The notes under the pieces: model-generated
The model's input: the letters and a program-made list of their open reading frames with translations, nothing else
Databases searched by the model: none
Told to the model about the DNA's origin: nothing
Shown here: in pieces, positions 1 to 11,495 of the stretch
Numbering within the stretch: the first letter of the stretch is position 1
Layout: each line of letters starts with the position of its first letter
Position numbers and translations under genes: made by a program
Assembly (NCBI RefSeq): GCF_963583255.1
Contig: NC_084803.1
Location: 22,542,428 to 22,606,427 of the forward strand
Direction of reading: 5' to 3'
DNA length: 64,000 nucleotides
Source: Pyrus communis
Taxonomy: Eukaryota; Streptophyta; Magnoliopsida; Rosales; Rosaceae

Positions 1-536
1 ATTCTCAGATACTTTAAAGGTACTATTAACTTTGGCTTGTTCTATTCAAGTTGTGATAACTACAAACTTGTTGGATATATCGACAATGATCGGGCATGAG
101 GTTCCGACGATAGAAAAAGCACTATTGGATTTGTGTTTTTCATGGGAGACACTGCATTCACATGGATGTCGAAAAAGCAACTGATTGTCACGCTTTCTAC
201 TTGCGAAGCTGAATACGTGGCTGTTATCTCATGTTTTTGTCATGCAATCTGGCTGAGAAACATGCTGAAAGAATTAAGTATGCCATAAGAAGAACCAACA
301 AAGATTTATGTCGACAACAAGTCTGCAATAGCTCTAGTAAAGAATCTGGTATTCCATGATAGAAGCAAACACATAGATACCTGCTACCATTACATAAGAA
401 AGTGCATTGAATTAAAGGATGTGCAAGTGGAATACGTGAAGTCTTAAGACAAAGTTGCTAACATATTCACCAAGCCACTCAGGCAAGAAGACTTTGTCAG
501 ATTGAGGAACTCAATCGGCATCACAAGACAAGATTA
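1..536 (+). pseudogene. copia pol C-terminus (RNase H) remnant
   Basis: Reading the plus strand gives the usual end of copia pol. There is a DRKSTIGFVFF stretch, then [35 protein letters not shown] and [11 protein letters not shown] NIFTKPL, matching the RNase H domain and the conserved tail. In-frame stops interrupt it near positions 101, 286 and 445, so it is not functional. The reading frame ends just before the polypurine tract and LTR, as expected for copia elements. The protease, integrase and reverse transcriptase parts must lie left of the window. Confidence 0.85.
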
Positions 537-544
537 AGGAGGGA

Positions 545-1110
545 TGTTGAATGGTAATCTTCTCTTGGCCCAAGACAATGGATCGAGCCCATGCACAAAG
601 AAAGATTCATGCACACGCCAGAGAATTCTAGCAATACACAATGTCGGTGACACCATACTAGAAAACTCTAGAAATTTTGTTAGTGGAAATGCATATTGGA
701 AGTTGTAAAATTGTGAGGACATTAGGCAAAGCCTAAGTCGGTGTGCATGATAGAAAGATTTAGTTTCTTGTAAATTTGTGTGGTTGTCATGCAAAGCCCA
801 AAGGCGGTGGGCAATAGTAAGTTAGCAAAGTATGCCTATAAATATAGGTATGTGTTGTAATAGTAGAAGTAAGAACTAAGAGAGCAAGCATTTAGAAGTA
901 GTAAGAAGTGAGAGTAAGTAAAAGAAGCACCTATAGCTTCTAAAAGTGTTTGAGTGATTCCTCTTGTAATAGTTTGTGTGAGAGTGAAAAGTTTTTGTGT
1001 ATTAACTTGAGTGTACCTTGTTCTCTTGCCTATCAATTTCCACTGCGTTACACATTCTTCATTGTGAGATAAACATCTCCAAAGTAGTGAAGTCTCTTTA
1101 AACCCCAACA
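545..1110 (+). repeat. copia 3' LTR (566 bp)
   Basis: The LTR starts TGTTG and ends CAACA, a perfect short terminal inverted repeat. It follows a purine-rich stretch (aaggaggga) that serves as polypurine tract. A TATA-like CTATAAATATAG lies at 834-845. A related LTR in the opposite orientation is found at 12270-12810; they share the stretch around GGCGGTGGGCAA and the following region. Confidence 0.8.
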
Positions 1111-3113
1111 CGACTAGCATACCGTGTAAAGAGCCAATCTCCTCCCTTACTCGTAGCAAAGTCGAAAAGCCCTCGACAAAATTAAGAATAGGAAATGAGA
1201 CATAGGATCCCCTCTCCGCAACCCTATCTGTGACTGAATAAACCCGGTAGAAGTGCCATTAAATAACACATTATTAGTAACAATAGTTATGCATTTCGCA
1301 ATTCGAAGACAAAATTCATTCGGGAAACCAAAGGCTTTCATCATTTCTAAGAGAAAACTCTATTCAACTCGATTGTAAGCCTTAGCCATATCCAACTTCA
1401 TTGCCAGGCAAGCCTTATCATAGTCACTTTGTTGATTGAGAGAATGAAGTATCTCATGCACAACCAAAATATTATCCTGAATCTGTCTCCCCGCAACAAA
1501 GGCAGATTAATTTGTACTAATAATATGTGGCATCACATTCTTCATTAATTAGTAATCAACTTTACAATCACCTTATAAATGACATTACATAGCAAAATTG
1601 ATCGTAATTGAGTCATATTCTAAGGGCTAGTCACCTTTGGAATAAGAACAAGATGTGTATGGTTCAATTTCTTGAAGAGTTATTCCCAGAAAACCAAAAC
1701 AATTTTACCATGTCAACAATATCACAACCTACTACATCCCAATATTCCTGATGAAAACGGCTAGTGAAACCATCTGAACTTGGGGAATTATCAGTAGGAA
1801 TCTACAACATAGTTTACCGCAACTCTTCATCAGTTATCGGTTGCATCAATCTCGTTGTGTCCTCAATAGTAATCTGGGCCTTCACGCATTTCGTAATCTC
1901 CTAAACTCTTCTCGACCCACTAGTAAGAAATAAATTTTCAAAATAACCTTTTGCAATCTTATCCACCTACACCAAACCCCTTGACCATCTTCCAAGCCCA
2001 TAATTTTATTACATCGGCGCCTCTTCGCAGTTTGAGCATGAAAGAATTTTGAGTTCTTATCACCCTCTTGGATCCATTGTATGTATGACTATAGCTTCCA
2101 ATAAGCCTTCTCCTCCCTAAGCGCAAGCTTTAACTCACTCTCCTTACATCGAACTTCCTCACTTGCAAATCCCGGTGACTTATAAGTAGGCTTAAGATCT
2201 TTCTTTAACATGTCAATTCAAGCTTTCAAAATTTTCCCATTGGAGTGCCTCCATGTTTTCAATCCATGACCTACCCGTTTCAACTTTTCGACCACCTAGA
2301 ATGCCCAGGATCCTACGAACCCACGCCGCCAATTTTTCTCCACTATACCATGACACTCCTGCTCCTTTCCTATCGCATATCGTAAATAAATCGCTTCTGT
2401 CTTTTTACTTGAGTAACTTCCGTATCCAAAATAAGCATAGCAAGATCTGACCCCTCCAATACTTCGTGCATCACTTTTGTTTCCGGACACACATTAATCC
2501 ATCCATCAGTGGCCAAACCACGATCCAATCATTGTTGAATAGGCCCTTCATCCATTTTATTCCTCCAAGTAAACGGATAACCCATAAACCCTAAATCAAG
2601 TAGCCCATTACCAACAATAAAATCATAGAAATTCTGCCTACTCGCCACTGATCTATAGTTGCCACCTTCCTTATCAGAATCATCAAGAATATCATTAAAA
2701 TTGCCAATGACTAAACATTTATCTCCCTTTGCCGCAATACATTATGGCAGGACTCGCCATTGATCCTTCCTATTCTTATCATCAATACTTGCATACACCG
2801 CAAACAACCTCCACTATTCATTTTTTCAATCGTCTCATATACCCACCTCAATGAAAAATTCGGCATATTTAACAAGCTACGCATGATCATAGTTCCTCCA
2901 CAAAATACAGATACCACCTGCAATTCCACTTGGCTTAACATCATGCATGAAATCCATCTCAAGCCTTCTCTTCAAAAAAGCATAGAGATTACTTGGATTT
3001 TTCGTTTCTAGAAGAATCACTATGTCAGGGGTGTGAAACCTATTTTGCTCTAACAAATCATCAACTATCAGGTCACCTCCGATACCCTGACAGTTCCTGC
3101 TTATTAGCTTCAT
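1111..3113 (-). pseudogene. LINE ORF2 remnant (endonuclease and 5' half of reverse transcriptase)
   Basis: The minus-strand start at 3113 reads MKLISRNCQGIGG, the usual APE-endonuclease N-terminus, followed by PDIVILLETK with the catalytic Glu. After many stops, reverse transcriptase motifs appear: FVAGRQIQDNILVVHE at about 1510-1460, MKLDMAKAYNRVE at about 1405-1365, and GFIQSQIGLRRGDPMS at about 1240-1195. The reading frame is lost near 1147 and the sequence is replaced by the copia LTR at 1110. ORF2 normally carries nicking and reverse-transcription activity for target-primed insertion; this copy is dead. Confidence 0.85.
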
Positions 3114-3117
3114 GGTG

Positions 3118-5895
3118 ACCTGGGAGACCCCTTAAGGCTGGTCTCCTTTGCCTCAAAACATAACATTTTCCTTAGTCTAGTACTTTTAGGTTCAGAACAT
3201 TGTACTGGTTCTATATACTCTTACCTCTTTTATATTGCGTTTTTTCCCTTTCTGTTCTTTTGTCATAGCCTCAATATTAGCACCAAATCAAATGGGTCAT
3301 CATCCGTAATCCCAGGTCCTCCCATATTCTTCCCTTCCACTACCTGCTTACATTGATCCAAAGTTATACCATCCATTCCACCAACCGTACAATCCGAAGA
3401 TAGCAACTCAACCTTTAGATCAATTTATTTACCATTTTCTTGCAATACACGAACACCATTTTGCCCTTTGTCCTCCTCCGGAAAAACATTGAAAATAACA
3501 TTGGACACCCCAGCTGCAATCACACCTCCTGGCTCAATTAATCTCGCATCCAAAACACACTCATTCGTAGGTCTCGCTTCTTCTTTTCCTCTCGTTGGCG
3601 TCTATTTGTCTCTAAAAAAAGTAGTTTGATCAGCCCCCTCTCGTCGCATAAAACCTCGAGGCTTGCTTGGAGGCACAATAGTATCTAGCAATTCTTCATC
3701 CTCCCATATCACATCGCCAGCTCCACTATGCAATCCACGACCATCATTATTAAACTGCATCCCCATCCTCAAGTTTGTGGAGGACCGACCATCTCTTTTC
3801 AGCCCATCCCGATATTCACTTTGTTATTTCCTCCATCTCCCTAGACTATTCCGCCCACAATTTGAACCACTGATCCAGCATTGCAGAACCCAAGTCCCAA
3901 AGGATTGCCAAGAAGGTCAACCTCCGCATCAAGCCCTTGAAACATAAAGACTTCCTCCATATTCGTCGTCCCCTCACCTTTTGCCCTACCAACCTCCTAA
4001 ACTTTCTTATAGACCCTTGTTGCATGCCCTATGATCCCACATATTAAGCAATATTTCGGCAAAGACTCGTACTTGAAATTTACCTAAACCGTTCCTTCAT
4101 CAGGAAAATTCACAAACATCCTATGCATAAGGGGTTCACACACATTAAATCTTATTTTCACTTGGAGAAACCTGCCAATACTATCGCGACTAACCGAAGT
4201 GTCCACATTTCGAACAGTACCCAGAATTCCTCCAATGGATTATGCAATCGCCACCATCATGCTAAGCGGCAGAACCTTGTAAATTTGGACCCAAAAAACC
4301 TTAGGGGTAGTGCTGTCCAACAGTTATTTCCAATTCCCGTTTGATCTGCCACCAATACCAATTCATTCTTGAAGGTCCAAGGTTGATCCGTATCCACCAC
4401 TCGTTGCAAATCATGTTGCCCAACAAAGCATGCTAAGAATCTTCAGTTTCCAATTTCTCTAATGGAAACTCCTTCTTTACCCCGCCATAGGGATGTAAAC
4501 CAATCAATAAAAGCCTCACCATGCATGTCCTTAGTAGTCAGCACATCCGTAACCAAAGAATATTGAAATCCTAATAGAACTCCTTCTGTTCGGGCGAAGA
4601 TTTCTCCAAAGAAGGTTCCTCGGCTCTCAGCACAGCTCACCAAGGAATTGGCACTTTGGATGTGTAATCGGGCTCTTGCTTGTTGATGTGCTACAAGAAT
4701 AGGATATAGTTAGTTTTGAAAGATGCCTTTGTAGGGCCTTAGGTGTCGGCCTTGAGGCTCGCAATCAAAACTAACTGAGTGTTAGGCGTGCCATTGCTAC
4801 CTCAGTATAGCATCTGTAGAATAAGTGTGTTTTGGTCGATTATTTGCGCCCCAAGTTACTCGAACTTCTGTTATCAAAGGATTATTGTGGATGAGTTAAG
4901 TCCACATTAAATTATTTTTCTTGCCTTATGACCAAGGACTTTCAGTTCATATTCTTGTATGTTCAAGTGAGGGGAGTCCAGATCCCCTTAAGTCATCTAC
5001 TCGGTTATAGATTGGTTTTAAAAAAAGGCATATTCATTTAGGCGACCAGATCCAGGCACAAATGAGACTCTTAAAGTAGGAAAACAGATGAATATGACTT
5101 GAATACATGCTGGAGAATACATTAAGCAGTAGATCTATTAACTTATAAAACAAACAAAGAGCTTTGAGCAAGATTTCACCTTGTCGGGCAAGGTTGAACT
5201 TCTTGCAATCATTTCTCTTTTGAGTTTACAGGGTTTATATGCTAAAAAGGGATGGATGGTAAACAAGTTTATACGAGTTTACAGGGTTTACACGCCACTA
5301 GGGGTGATAGTAGAGCTTTAAAACTAGACAAAATATGGCTTTCGTGGGGAATGATCCTGAAAAAAGATTGAGATCTGGGCTGTTTACAACTTTTAGATGC
5401 AAAACTAGCTTGAGAGCAGAGTTTGTATGTTTGTTTGTTTGTTTGATTGGCTGAGTGTCCTTGTCTCTGGGGCCTCTTCCTCCTTTTATAGGTAGATTAG
5501 CCTGACTTCTGTAGCTTTATTCTTTCCCGAAAGCAATTGAAGGGTAGTGAGTCATCAACTTTTTACTTGTATTGCCACCGAAAAGTGCTTTTTGGCTGAT
5601 TGTGAGTTAGTCCCCATCACTTGACATTTAAATCAAAGACACATGGCCTATGCATTAATGAGAATGCGCCAATTTGTCTCTGAGCCTAATGCTGGGCTTC
5701 GGGTAAGTCTTCCTTTAATTGGTGTTTTTGGACTACCATACACTTACAGCCCAAAGTTCAAATATTAACCCAAACACCTTCTACAACCTTCTTATCAATC
5801 ATCACACCCCCACGTTCCTCATCTGATTGCCTTAAGTTAGAACCAAACCGTACCCCCAACTCCTCCATCTCCATCCGTTCACGGTTCGCTGCCAT
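3118..5895 (-). pseudogene. LINE ORF1 remnant (DUF4283 plus CCHC zinc knuckle)
   Basis: ORF1 begins at the ATG complementary to 5893-5895 with an acidic N-terminus (MAANRERMEMEELG). It is interrupted by the solo LTR 4564-5760 and resumes near 4558 with VLTTKDM, SLWRGKEGVSIREIGN, which fits the plant LINE DUF4283 RNA-binding domain. A zinc knuckle follows at about 4086-4030 (YCLICGIIGHATRV). The last expected Cys of the CX2CX4HX4C pattern reads as Tyr. Stops and frameshifts are frequent downstream. In plant L1 elements ORF1 is a nucleic-acid-binding chaperone packaged with element RNA; this copy cannot make a full protein. Confidence 0.75.
4564..5760 (+). mobile_element. solo LTR A (1197 bp) inside LINE ORF1
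   Basis: The segment begins TGAA and ends TTCA and is flanked by the direct repeat AATAT (4559-4563 and 5761-5765), which is the signature of an LTR-element integration. It contains no coding sequence. A TATA-like cttttata at 5483-5490, about 275 bp from the right end, suggests plus orientation with a short R-U5. LINE ORF1 sequence lies on both sides. The likely history is insertion of a full element followed by LTR-LTR recombination. Confidence 0.75.
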
Positions 5896-5941
5896 GGCAA
5901 TAGCGAAGACCCTAACAAGTTCAGCAACAACCCCTGTACTG

Positions 5942-7697
5942 TGATAGGATTAAAAGCACACCACAAAGTAGCACACAAATGTCCTATTGATTTTCCTTAT
6001 TAACACTAAGATTTGTCAATTGTAGCATATGAAAATAAGGGTCTTTCCCGGAGAAGATTGTTTTATCTAACTACTTAAAATGTCAGAAACACTGGGCTGC
6101 TGTCACTACTGACCAGCCACCGAAAAATAATTATTAGACCAACTTACACTTATCTAAAGTCTACGAAATTTTATATGCAGATACTAGACACATAGAGCTA
6201 CACTCACACAAATTTTTGGGATTTTTGGAGTTGATTTGATATTTAAATTAAATTGAACAAAAACAAGACAGAGACAGATTTTTAAGTAATTCACAAATTA
6301 AGAAAAACGAGTTAGGGGAATTGCTATCCACCACCAAATAATCATGCAAACATGTTATGTTTCATTCAAATTCCTTTCATTTTTCGGATGAAGATGCTCA
6401 AGTTGGCTCAATGTTAGAACCCAACCTATTACTCTTTCTTATGTAGTATGTTAAGAGAATGGCGTTTTCAACTTAACTTAGTCCCTAACATGCAATCTAG
6501 AAGGGTGTGTTCATAGATTTAACAAGTAGAAATCATTAAGAACGAAAAGAGTTTGAGTCATCACAAGGCATCGTAAGTACTAGCGTTGTCTTACTTATCC
6601 TAGAAATTGGTTCACATGTTAATCGCAATTAACAAGTACTACTCTAGAACATATGTAGGTCCTCATTCGACAAGGGCAGGCACACACATGTTCATAGCAT
6701 TAGAATTCTAGATATGCTTACTAAGTATGCATCCATAGAAAACACATAAAAAAATCATCAATGAGACAAGTAGTGAACCAATTTTCATCCATTCGTAAAA
6801 GTAATTGAAACGAAATGTCATAACAAACTTGCAATCATATTAGGGGCTTCCAAACAGCCCCTAACTACTAAAAATTAGTTACACATAATTCTCAAATTAA
6901 ACCAAAAGAAAGACATGAGTTTGAGAAGATAAAACCGAGAGAAGAGAATGCCAAGATTTTCTCCTTCCTTTCCTTCCTTCCCCAACGCAGCAGCCTTGCC
7001 TTTTTCCCTTGCTTTGCTTCTTTTTTTTCTTTCTTTTTTTTTTCACCCTTTTCCTCCCTCTTTGTTGCTGCAACCTGTAGGTCTTTTCTTCTTTTCTGCT
7101 GCCACAGTTTTTTCTCCATAACTCCCCCCACTAACAGCCATTTAGTGATGACAATAAGTGGGAGGAAATGCTAAAACAATTGTAACTCTTTGGGCAGCCT
7201 TTATGCCCATTACTCTCACTTAATTTTTCATTTCCTCTGATATTTGAATAGGTGTTAGCTGGCTTGTTCTTGGCTGCATCAGTTTTGGCTGTTAGTTTTA
7301 TGGGATTTATTGCTTTCAATGCTTTCTTGTCAGTTACAAACTGCTCAGCCTCCTGGGAACCTTTCAGTGTTAGAACGACCATAACTTTTTCTAGAAAAAT
7401 GATATTAACAATCCGCGAAATGCTCCAGAAAATAAACATCCGTAGCTTTCCAAGCAAATAAGGCTCATTCTCTAATTCATTCTGAGTTGTCCGCAACTTG
7501 CTTCCAAAGTTAGCTGACCTGCACAGGCAGTTTTGACGAATTTATTACTTAAAATTCCACTTGTGTTATTTTTCTTTTCTTTACTTGACAAATCCTACAA
7601 AACACAAAAACAAAGTAAATAACTCAAAAATATAAAGAACTAACTAAGAAAAGACAAATGAATTTGATATGAAATATATATAAATATGAGCTCATCA
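5942..7697 (-). mobile_element. solo LTR B (1756 bp) inside the LINE 5' region
   Basis: The segment is bounded by TGAT and ATCA and flanked by TACTG at 5937-5941 and 7698-7702. On the minus strand it starts TGATGAGCTCATATTTATA, including a TATA-like run, which resembles long gypsy LTRs; that lineage assignment is a guess. No conserved protein is encoded; a 121-codon open frame at 7496-7131 (minus) has no recognisable domain. The LINE 5' leader resumes immediately at 7698. Confidence 0.75.
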
Positions 7698-7850
7698 TAC
7701 TGTGCCTTGCGCAATTGCCCTTACCAGTAGAAGCCCAAAACTAGACAAACAAAATCACGGCCCGTCGCCGCCGACAACTGTTTGCAAACCCTAATCCTAG
7801 CTTTCACCGAGCACCCTCCTTTCGAGGAACTGTTGGGTGAGACTAACAAA

Positions 7851-8600
7851 TATCAATTTATAGCAACCCTACTTCAAGAACTGCATGCCTTGTGTATATT
7901 TTAGATTTGGTTTCCTCTTTCATGCAAATTCCGGTCCAAAAACATGAGGTATGATTTTTAGCATTGTTCTTGGAGCTTGCAAATGGTTCCAAAAGGCATA
8001 CCAATAATCTAAAGGTTTTTAGCATGTTAAAATTACGTTCATATTATTGAAATGTTTTACAGAACTTAGGCTTTTTTTTTATTATTTTTACTCTACAAAA
8101 TATACGTTAAAGGTTTCTTTCAAGCACTTTTGTATTTGCGAAACAAAAACTGTTTTGCAAAATGTTAACGAACACATCTTAGTAGACAATTTCGCCTGGC
8201 AAGATGAAAAATGTCATGTTTAGCTACAATTAGACCTAGTCAGAAAAAAAAGGAAGCGACTTTATAGCAGTCACATGATCCTTCATGGTTTTAGTGTAAC
8301 CAGTACATGAGATTCTACACTTTTCTGATTAATATGATTTGAATACCATATGAATGCAAATGATTATCTTGGTTTCATCATAATTAAGACTTTAAAACTG
8401 AAGCTCACTGAACTATATCTATAGAGAATCAGATGCGCATCCTATTACGGCGCCTCCATGCCGATTTCCCTTTCACCGTCAACATGCAAAGCAAATCGAT
8501 TGTCTTGGATTATAGCTTTACAAGTCGCTTTGTCATGTCCCAGCAACAACCTCAAAACAAATCAACAAAAAATGCATCGGTATCATACTAGCACTGTGAT
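7851..8600. other. non-coding AT-rich stretch
   Basis: No coding feature, repeat boundary or RNA gene was recognised here. It lies between the LINE 5' leader and the start of the minisatellite. Confidence 0.5.
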
Positions 8601-8869
8601 ACTTTAACATTCTGCAAGTAATAATAATTTGGTTCTATTTCAGAAATAGTGTTGGTTATTTTGATGCAGTTTCAAACAAAATGTTTATTTTGTTTCATTC
8701 CATAAATAATGTGAGTTATTTTGGTTCAATTTCAGAAATAGTGTCAGCTATTTTGCTGCAATTCCAAAAATAATTTGAGTTATTTTGCTGTAGTTTCAGA
8801 AATAGTATGTATTTTGTTCTATTACAAAAATAATTTAGGTTATTTTGCTGTAGTTCCAGAAATAGTGTT

Positions 8870-9456
8870 TGCAACATCCCACATCGTCCAGAGGAGTGGA
8901 TCCTGTAAGCCTTAGATGTATATTCTCATCTCTACCTAGCATGATGCATTTTGGGAGCTCACTGACTTCGAGTTTCGTAGGAACTCTGAAGTTAAGCGAG
9001 TAGCGCGTAAGAGCAATCCCAAAGCGGACAATATCGTGCTACGGTGGAATCGAGCCAGGGATGTGGTGGGGGTCCGTGCCAGGATGTGACAATTTGGTAT
9101 CAGAGCCACTCCCTGGCCGGAAGTGTGCCGACGAGGACGTCGGGTCCCTAAGGGGGTGTATTGTAACATCCCACATCGTCCAGGGGAGTGTATTTTGTAA
9201 GCCTTATATGTATATTCTCATCTCTATCTAGCACGAGGCTTTTTGGGAGCTCACTGGCTTCGGGTTTCGTAGGAACTCTAAAGTTAAGCGAGTAACGCGC
9301 AAGAGCAATTCCAGGATGGGTGACCCACTGGGAAGTTCTCGTGCGAGTTCCCAGAAACAAAACCGTGAGGGTGTGGTCGGGGCCCAAAACGGACAATATC
9401 GCGCTACGGTGGAGTTGAGCCCGGGATGTGGTGGGGGCCCAGGCTAGGATGTGACA
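8870..9456 (+). mobile_element. Cassandra-type TRIM element, two LTRs
   Basis: LTRs at 8870-9091 and 9162-9456 flank a 70-bp interior. The interior starts with a Met-tRNA-type primer site (TTTGGTATCAGAGCC) and ends in a purine tract (AAGGGGG). The target duplication GTGTT is at 8865-8869 and 9457-9461. The second LTR holds a 5S rRNA-like segment at about 9268-9345, including GAAGTTAAGCGAG-like and GGATGGGTGACC motifs of the 5S internal promoter. The first LTR lacks about 73 bp covering the promoter 3' part. The element encodes no protein and would need proteins from other retrotransposons to move. Confidence 0.92.
9268..9345 (+). other. 5S rRNA-like segment in a Cassandra LTR
   Basis: The stretch from AGGAACTCTAAAGTTAAGCG to GGATGGGTGACCCACTGGGA follows the order and spacing of plant 5S rRNA from the A box to the C box and beyond. 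Known Cassandra LTRs can be transcribed from this RNA polymerase III promoter. It is not a genuine 5S rRNA gene, since the flanks belong to the LTR. Confidence 0.8.
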
Positions 9457-10417
9457 GTGTTTATTTGTTTAATTCCAAAAATAGTGTGGACTATTTTGGT
9501 TCAGTTTTCATAAATATTGTGTAATTTTATTGTAGTTCCAAAAATAATGTGGATTGTTTTGGTTCAGTTTCAAAAATAATGTTGATTATTATGCTATAGT
9601 TTCAAAAATAGTATTTATTTTGTTCCTTTCTATAATCAGTATGGGTTATTTTACTTTAGTTTCAGTGTTGATTATTATGCTATAGTTTCATAAATAGTAT
9701 TTATTTTGTTCCCTTCTATAATCAATGTGGGTTATTTCAGTTCAGTTTCAGAAATAATATTCATTTTTTGCTATAGTTCCAGAAATAGTGTGTATTCTGT
9801 TCATTTCCAAAAATAGTTTGAGTTATTTTGGTTCAGTTTTGAAAATAGTGTGGGTTATTTTGTTGTAAACCAAAAATATTGTGGATTATTTTGATCAGTT
9901 TCAAAAATAATGTGAATTATTTTACTATTTCTTAAACTAAACATTAACTATTTCTTGAAATAAACACGAATACTATTACTATTTCTTAAACTAAAAACTC
10001 ATACTCACCAATTACTTATTTGTAACAAAAATTTGCAGTGTTATGAACTAAAACCCTTCAAATTTTCCAACTTTATGAGCAAAAACTAGCATTAGTAAAT
10101 TCAAAAGTTCAAAACTCCTTTACATACAAGTAGTTATATTTTTTTTTAACATCGTCCAAGTAATTACCAAATACATGGTTTGACTCTACAACTAATTAAA
10201 AAGCAGTGATCACCATAAAAGTGAAATAAATTTTTCAAACATCTTTTGATTGCAACAATTGCCTATGAGACTTGAGCTTAGGATGGCGTCCAACAAAGTG
10301 AAAACTTTGAGAGACTAGACCAAATCGTCATAGACATTATTGTTGTTAATTGGAAATGCAAAAGAAAATAAACAGAGTTTAGTAGATCTAAATCATATAG
10401 ATTCAATAAAATTAATA

Positions 10418-10529
10418 ATTGTAGAGTTTGAATTTGAAAACTGACTATTTCTTAAACTACACATGTATTATCAATTGTAGAGTTTGAATTTGAAAACTGA
10501 CTATTTCTTAAACTACACATGTATTATCA
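10418..10529 (+). repeat. perfect 56-bp tandem duplication
   Basis: The segment starting ATTGTAGAGTTTGAATTTG at 10418 is repeated without visible change at 10474. It sits inside the inverted block of the minisatellite and must be recent relative to its degenerate surroundings. Confidence 0.9.
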
Positions 10530-11495
10530 CTACTTCTAAAACTGAACACGAGTATTATATATTGCTATTTCTTAAACTGAACATTGACTATTTCTAAAAC
10601 TGAACATTGACTATTTCTAGAACTGAATATGGATACTATAACTATTTTTTATACTGAAAATTGGTACTATTACTATTTCTAAACTAAACACCAACTTTCT
10701 ATAATTGAACACTGACTATTCTTAAACTGACTGGTACTATCACTATGTCTTAAACCGAATACTGACTATTTCTTACATTGAACACTTAGTATTATCACTA
10801 TTTCTTAAACTGAACACTGACTATTTCTTAAACTGGCATTTCAATTTTAGTTTCTTATTGCTTTGATTTTTGATTTTCTAATATCATAAATAATTAAGTG
10901 GTGTTCAAGTTGAAAGTCCTATTTTAAATGTATAAGCACTGTCATGATTCCAACCAGAAAATATTCTTTGTCAGATGGCTAGAATGTAAAAGTGGTTTCA
11001 GATATGGTGTGAGTTATCTTGCTGCAGTTTCAGAAATAATGAGGGTTATTTTGTTGCAGTTTCAAAAATAGTGTGGGTTATTTTGGTTCAGTTTGATAAA
11101 TAGTGTAGGTTATTTTGTTGTAGTTTCAGAAATAGTGAGTTATTTTGTTGTAGTTCTATAAATAGTGTGGGTTATATTGGTTCAATTTTAAAAATAGTGT
11201 AGGTTATTTTGCTGTAGTTTCAGAAGTAGTATGACTTATTTTGTTGTAGTTTCAAAAATAGTGTTTGTTATTTTGGTTTAATTTTAAAAAGAGTGTAAGC
11301 ATTTTGGTTCATTTCCAGAAATAGTGTGTGTTATTTTGCTGTAGTTCCAAAAATAGTGTGAGTTATTTTGGTTCAGTTTCAGAAATAATGTGATTTATTT
11401 TCATATAATTTCAGAAATAGTGTGAGTTATTTTGGTTTAGTATTAGAAATATGGTGGGCTATTTTGGTTCATTTTCAGAAATAGAAGCCACTGTT

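Larger units (their letters stand above)
1..1110 (+). mobile_element. 3' end of a Ty1/copia retrotransposon (RNase H remnant plus 3' LTR)
   Basis: The left edge of the window enters a copia element near the end of its pol gene. Coding remnants are followed by a purine-rich tract just before 545 and then by the LTR at 545-1110. The LTR ends abut LINE sequence at 1111, so this element appears to have inserted into the LINE. The 5' LTR and the matching target duplication lie outside the window and cannot be checked. Confidence 0.85.
1111..7850 (-). mobile_element. decayed L1-type LINE, interrupted by two solo LTRs and a copia element
   Basis: On the minus strand a 5' leader (about 7850-7698) leads to an ORF1 start at 5895, a DUF4283/zinc-knuckle ORF1, an ORF2 start at 3113 with an APE-type endonuclease, and a reverse transcriptase that is cut off at 1111. 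The LINE sequence is contiguous once the solo LTRs 4564-5760 and 5942-7697 are removed. The remainder of ORF2 (YADD palm and 3' tail) should lie left of the window beyond the copia element. The 5' boundary at about 7850 is approximate. Confidence 0.8.
8600..11495. repeat. degenerate minisatellite, about 32-bp unit, with a central inverted block
   Basis: From about 8615 to 9905 and again from 10985 to 11495 the plus strand repeats a roughly 32-bp unit built around TTTCAGAAATAGTGTGGGTT followed by ATTTTGGTTCAG or ATTTTGCTGTAG. Between about 9906 and 10840 a shorter unit, ACTATTTCTTAAACTGAAC, recurs; it is the reverse complement of the core of the flanking unit. A Cassandra element is inserted at 8870-9456. 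A 56-bp segment is perfectly duplicated in tandem at 10418-10529. Confidence 0.85.

Noticed and set aside
6892..7496. Minus-strand frames of 79 and 121 codons
   Set aside because: They lie inside solo LTR B and show only low-complexity Lys-rich or anonymous sequence.
9268..9345. Genuine 5S rRNA gene
   Set aside because: Only the promoter-containing part is 5S-like, it is within LTRs with target duplications, and tandem 5S units are absent.
8600..11495. CRISPR-like regularly spaced repeats
   Set aside because: The units are contiguous and degenerate with no unique spacers, in a plant nuclear context; this is a minisatellite.
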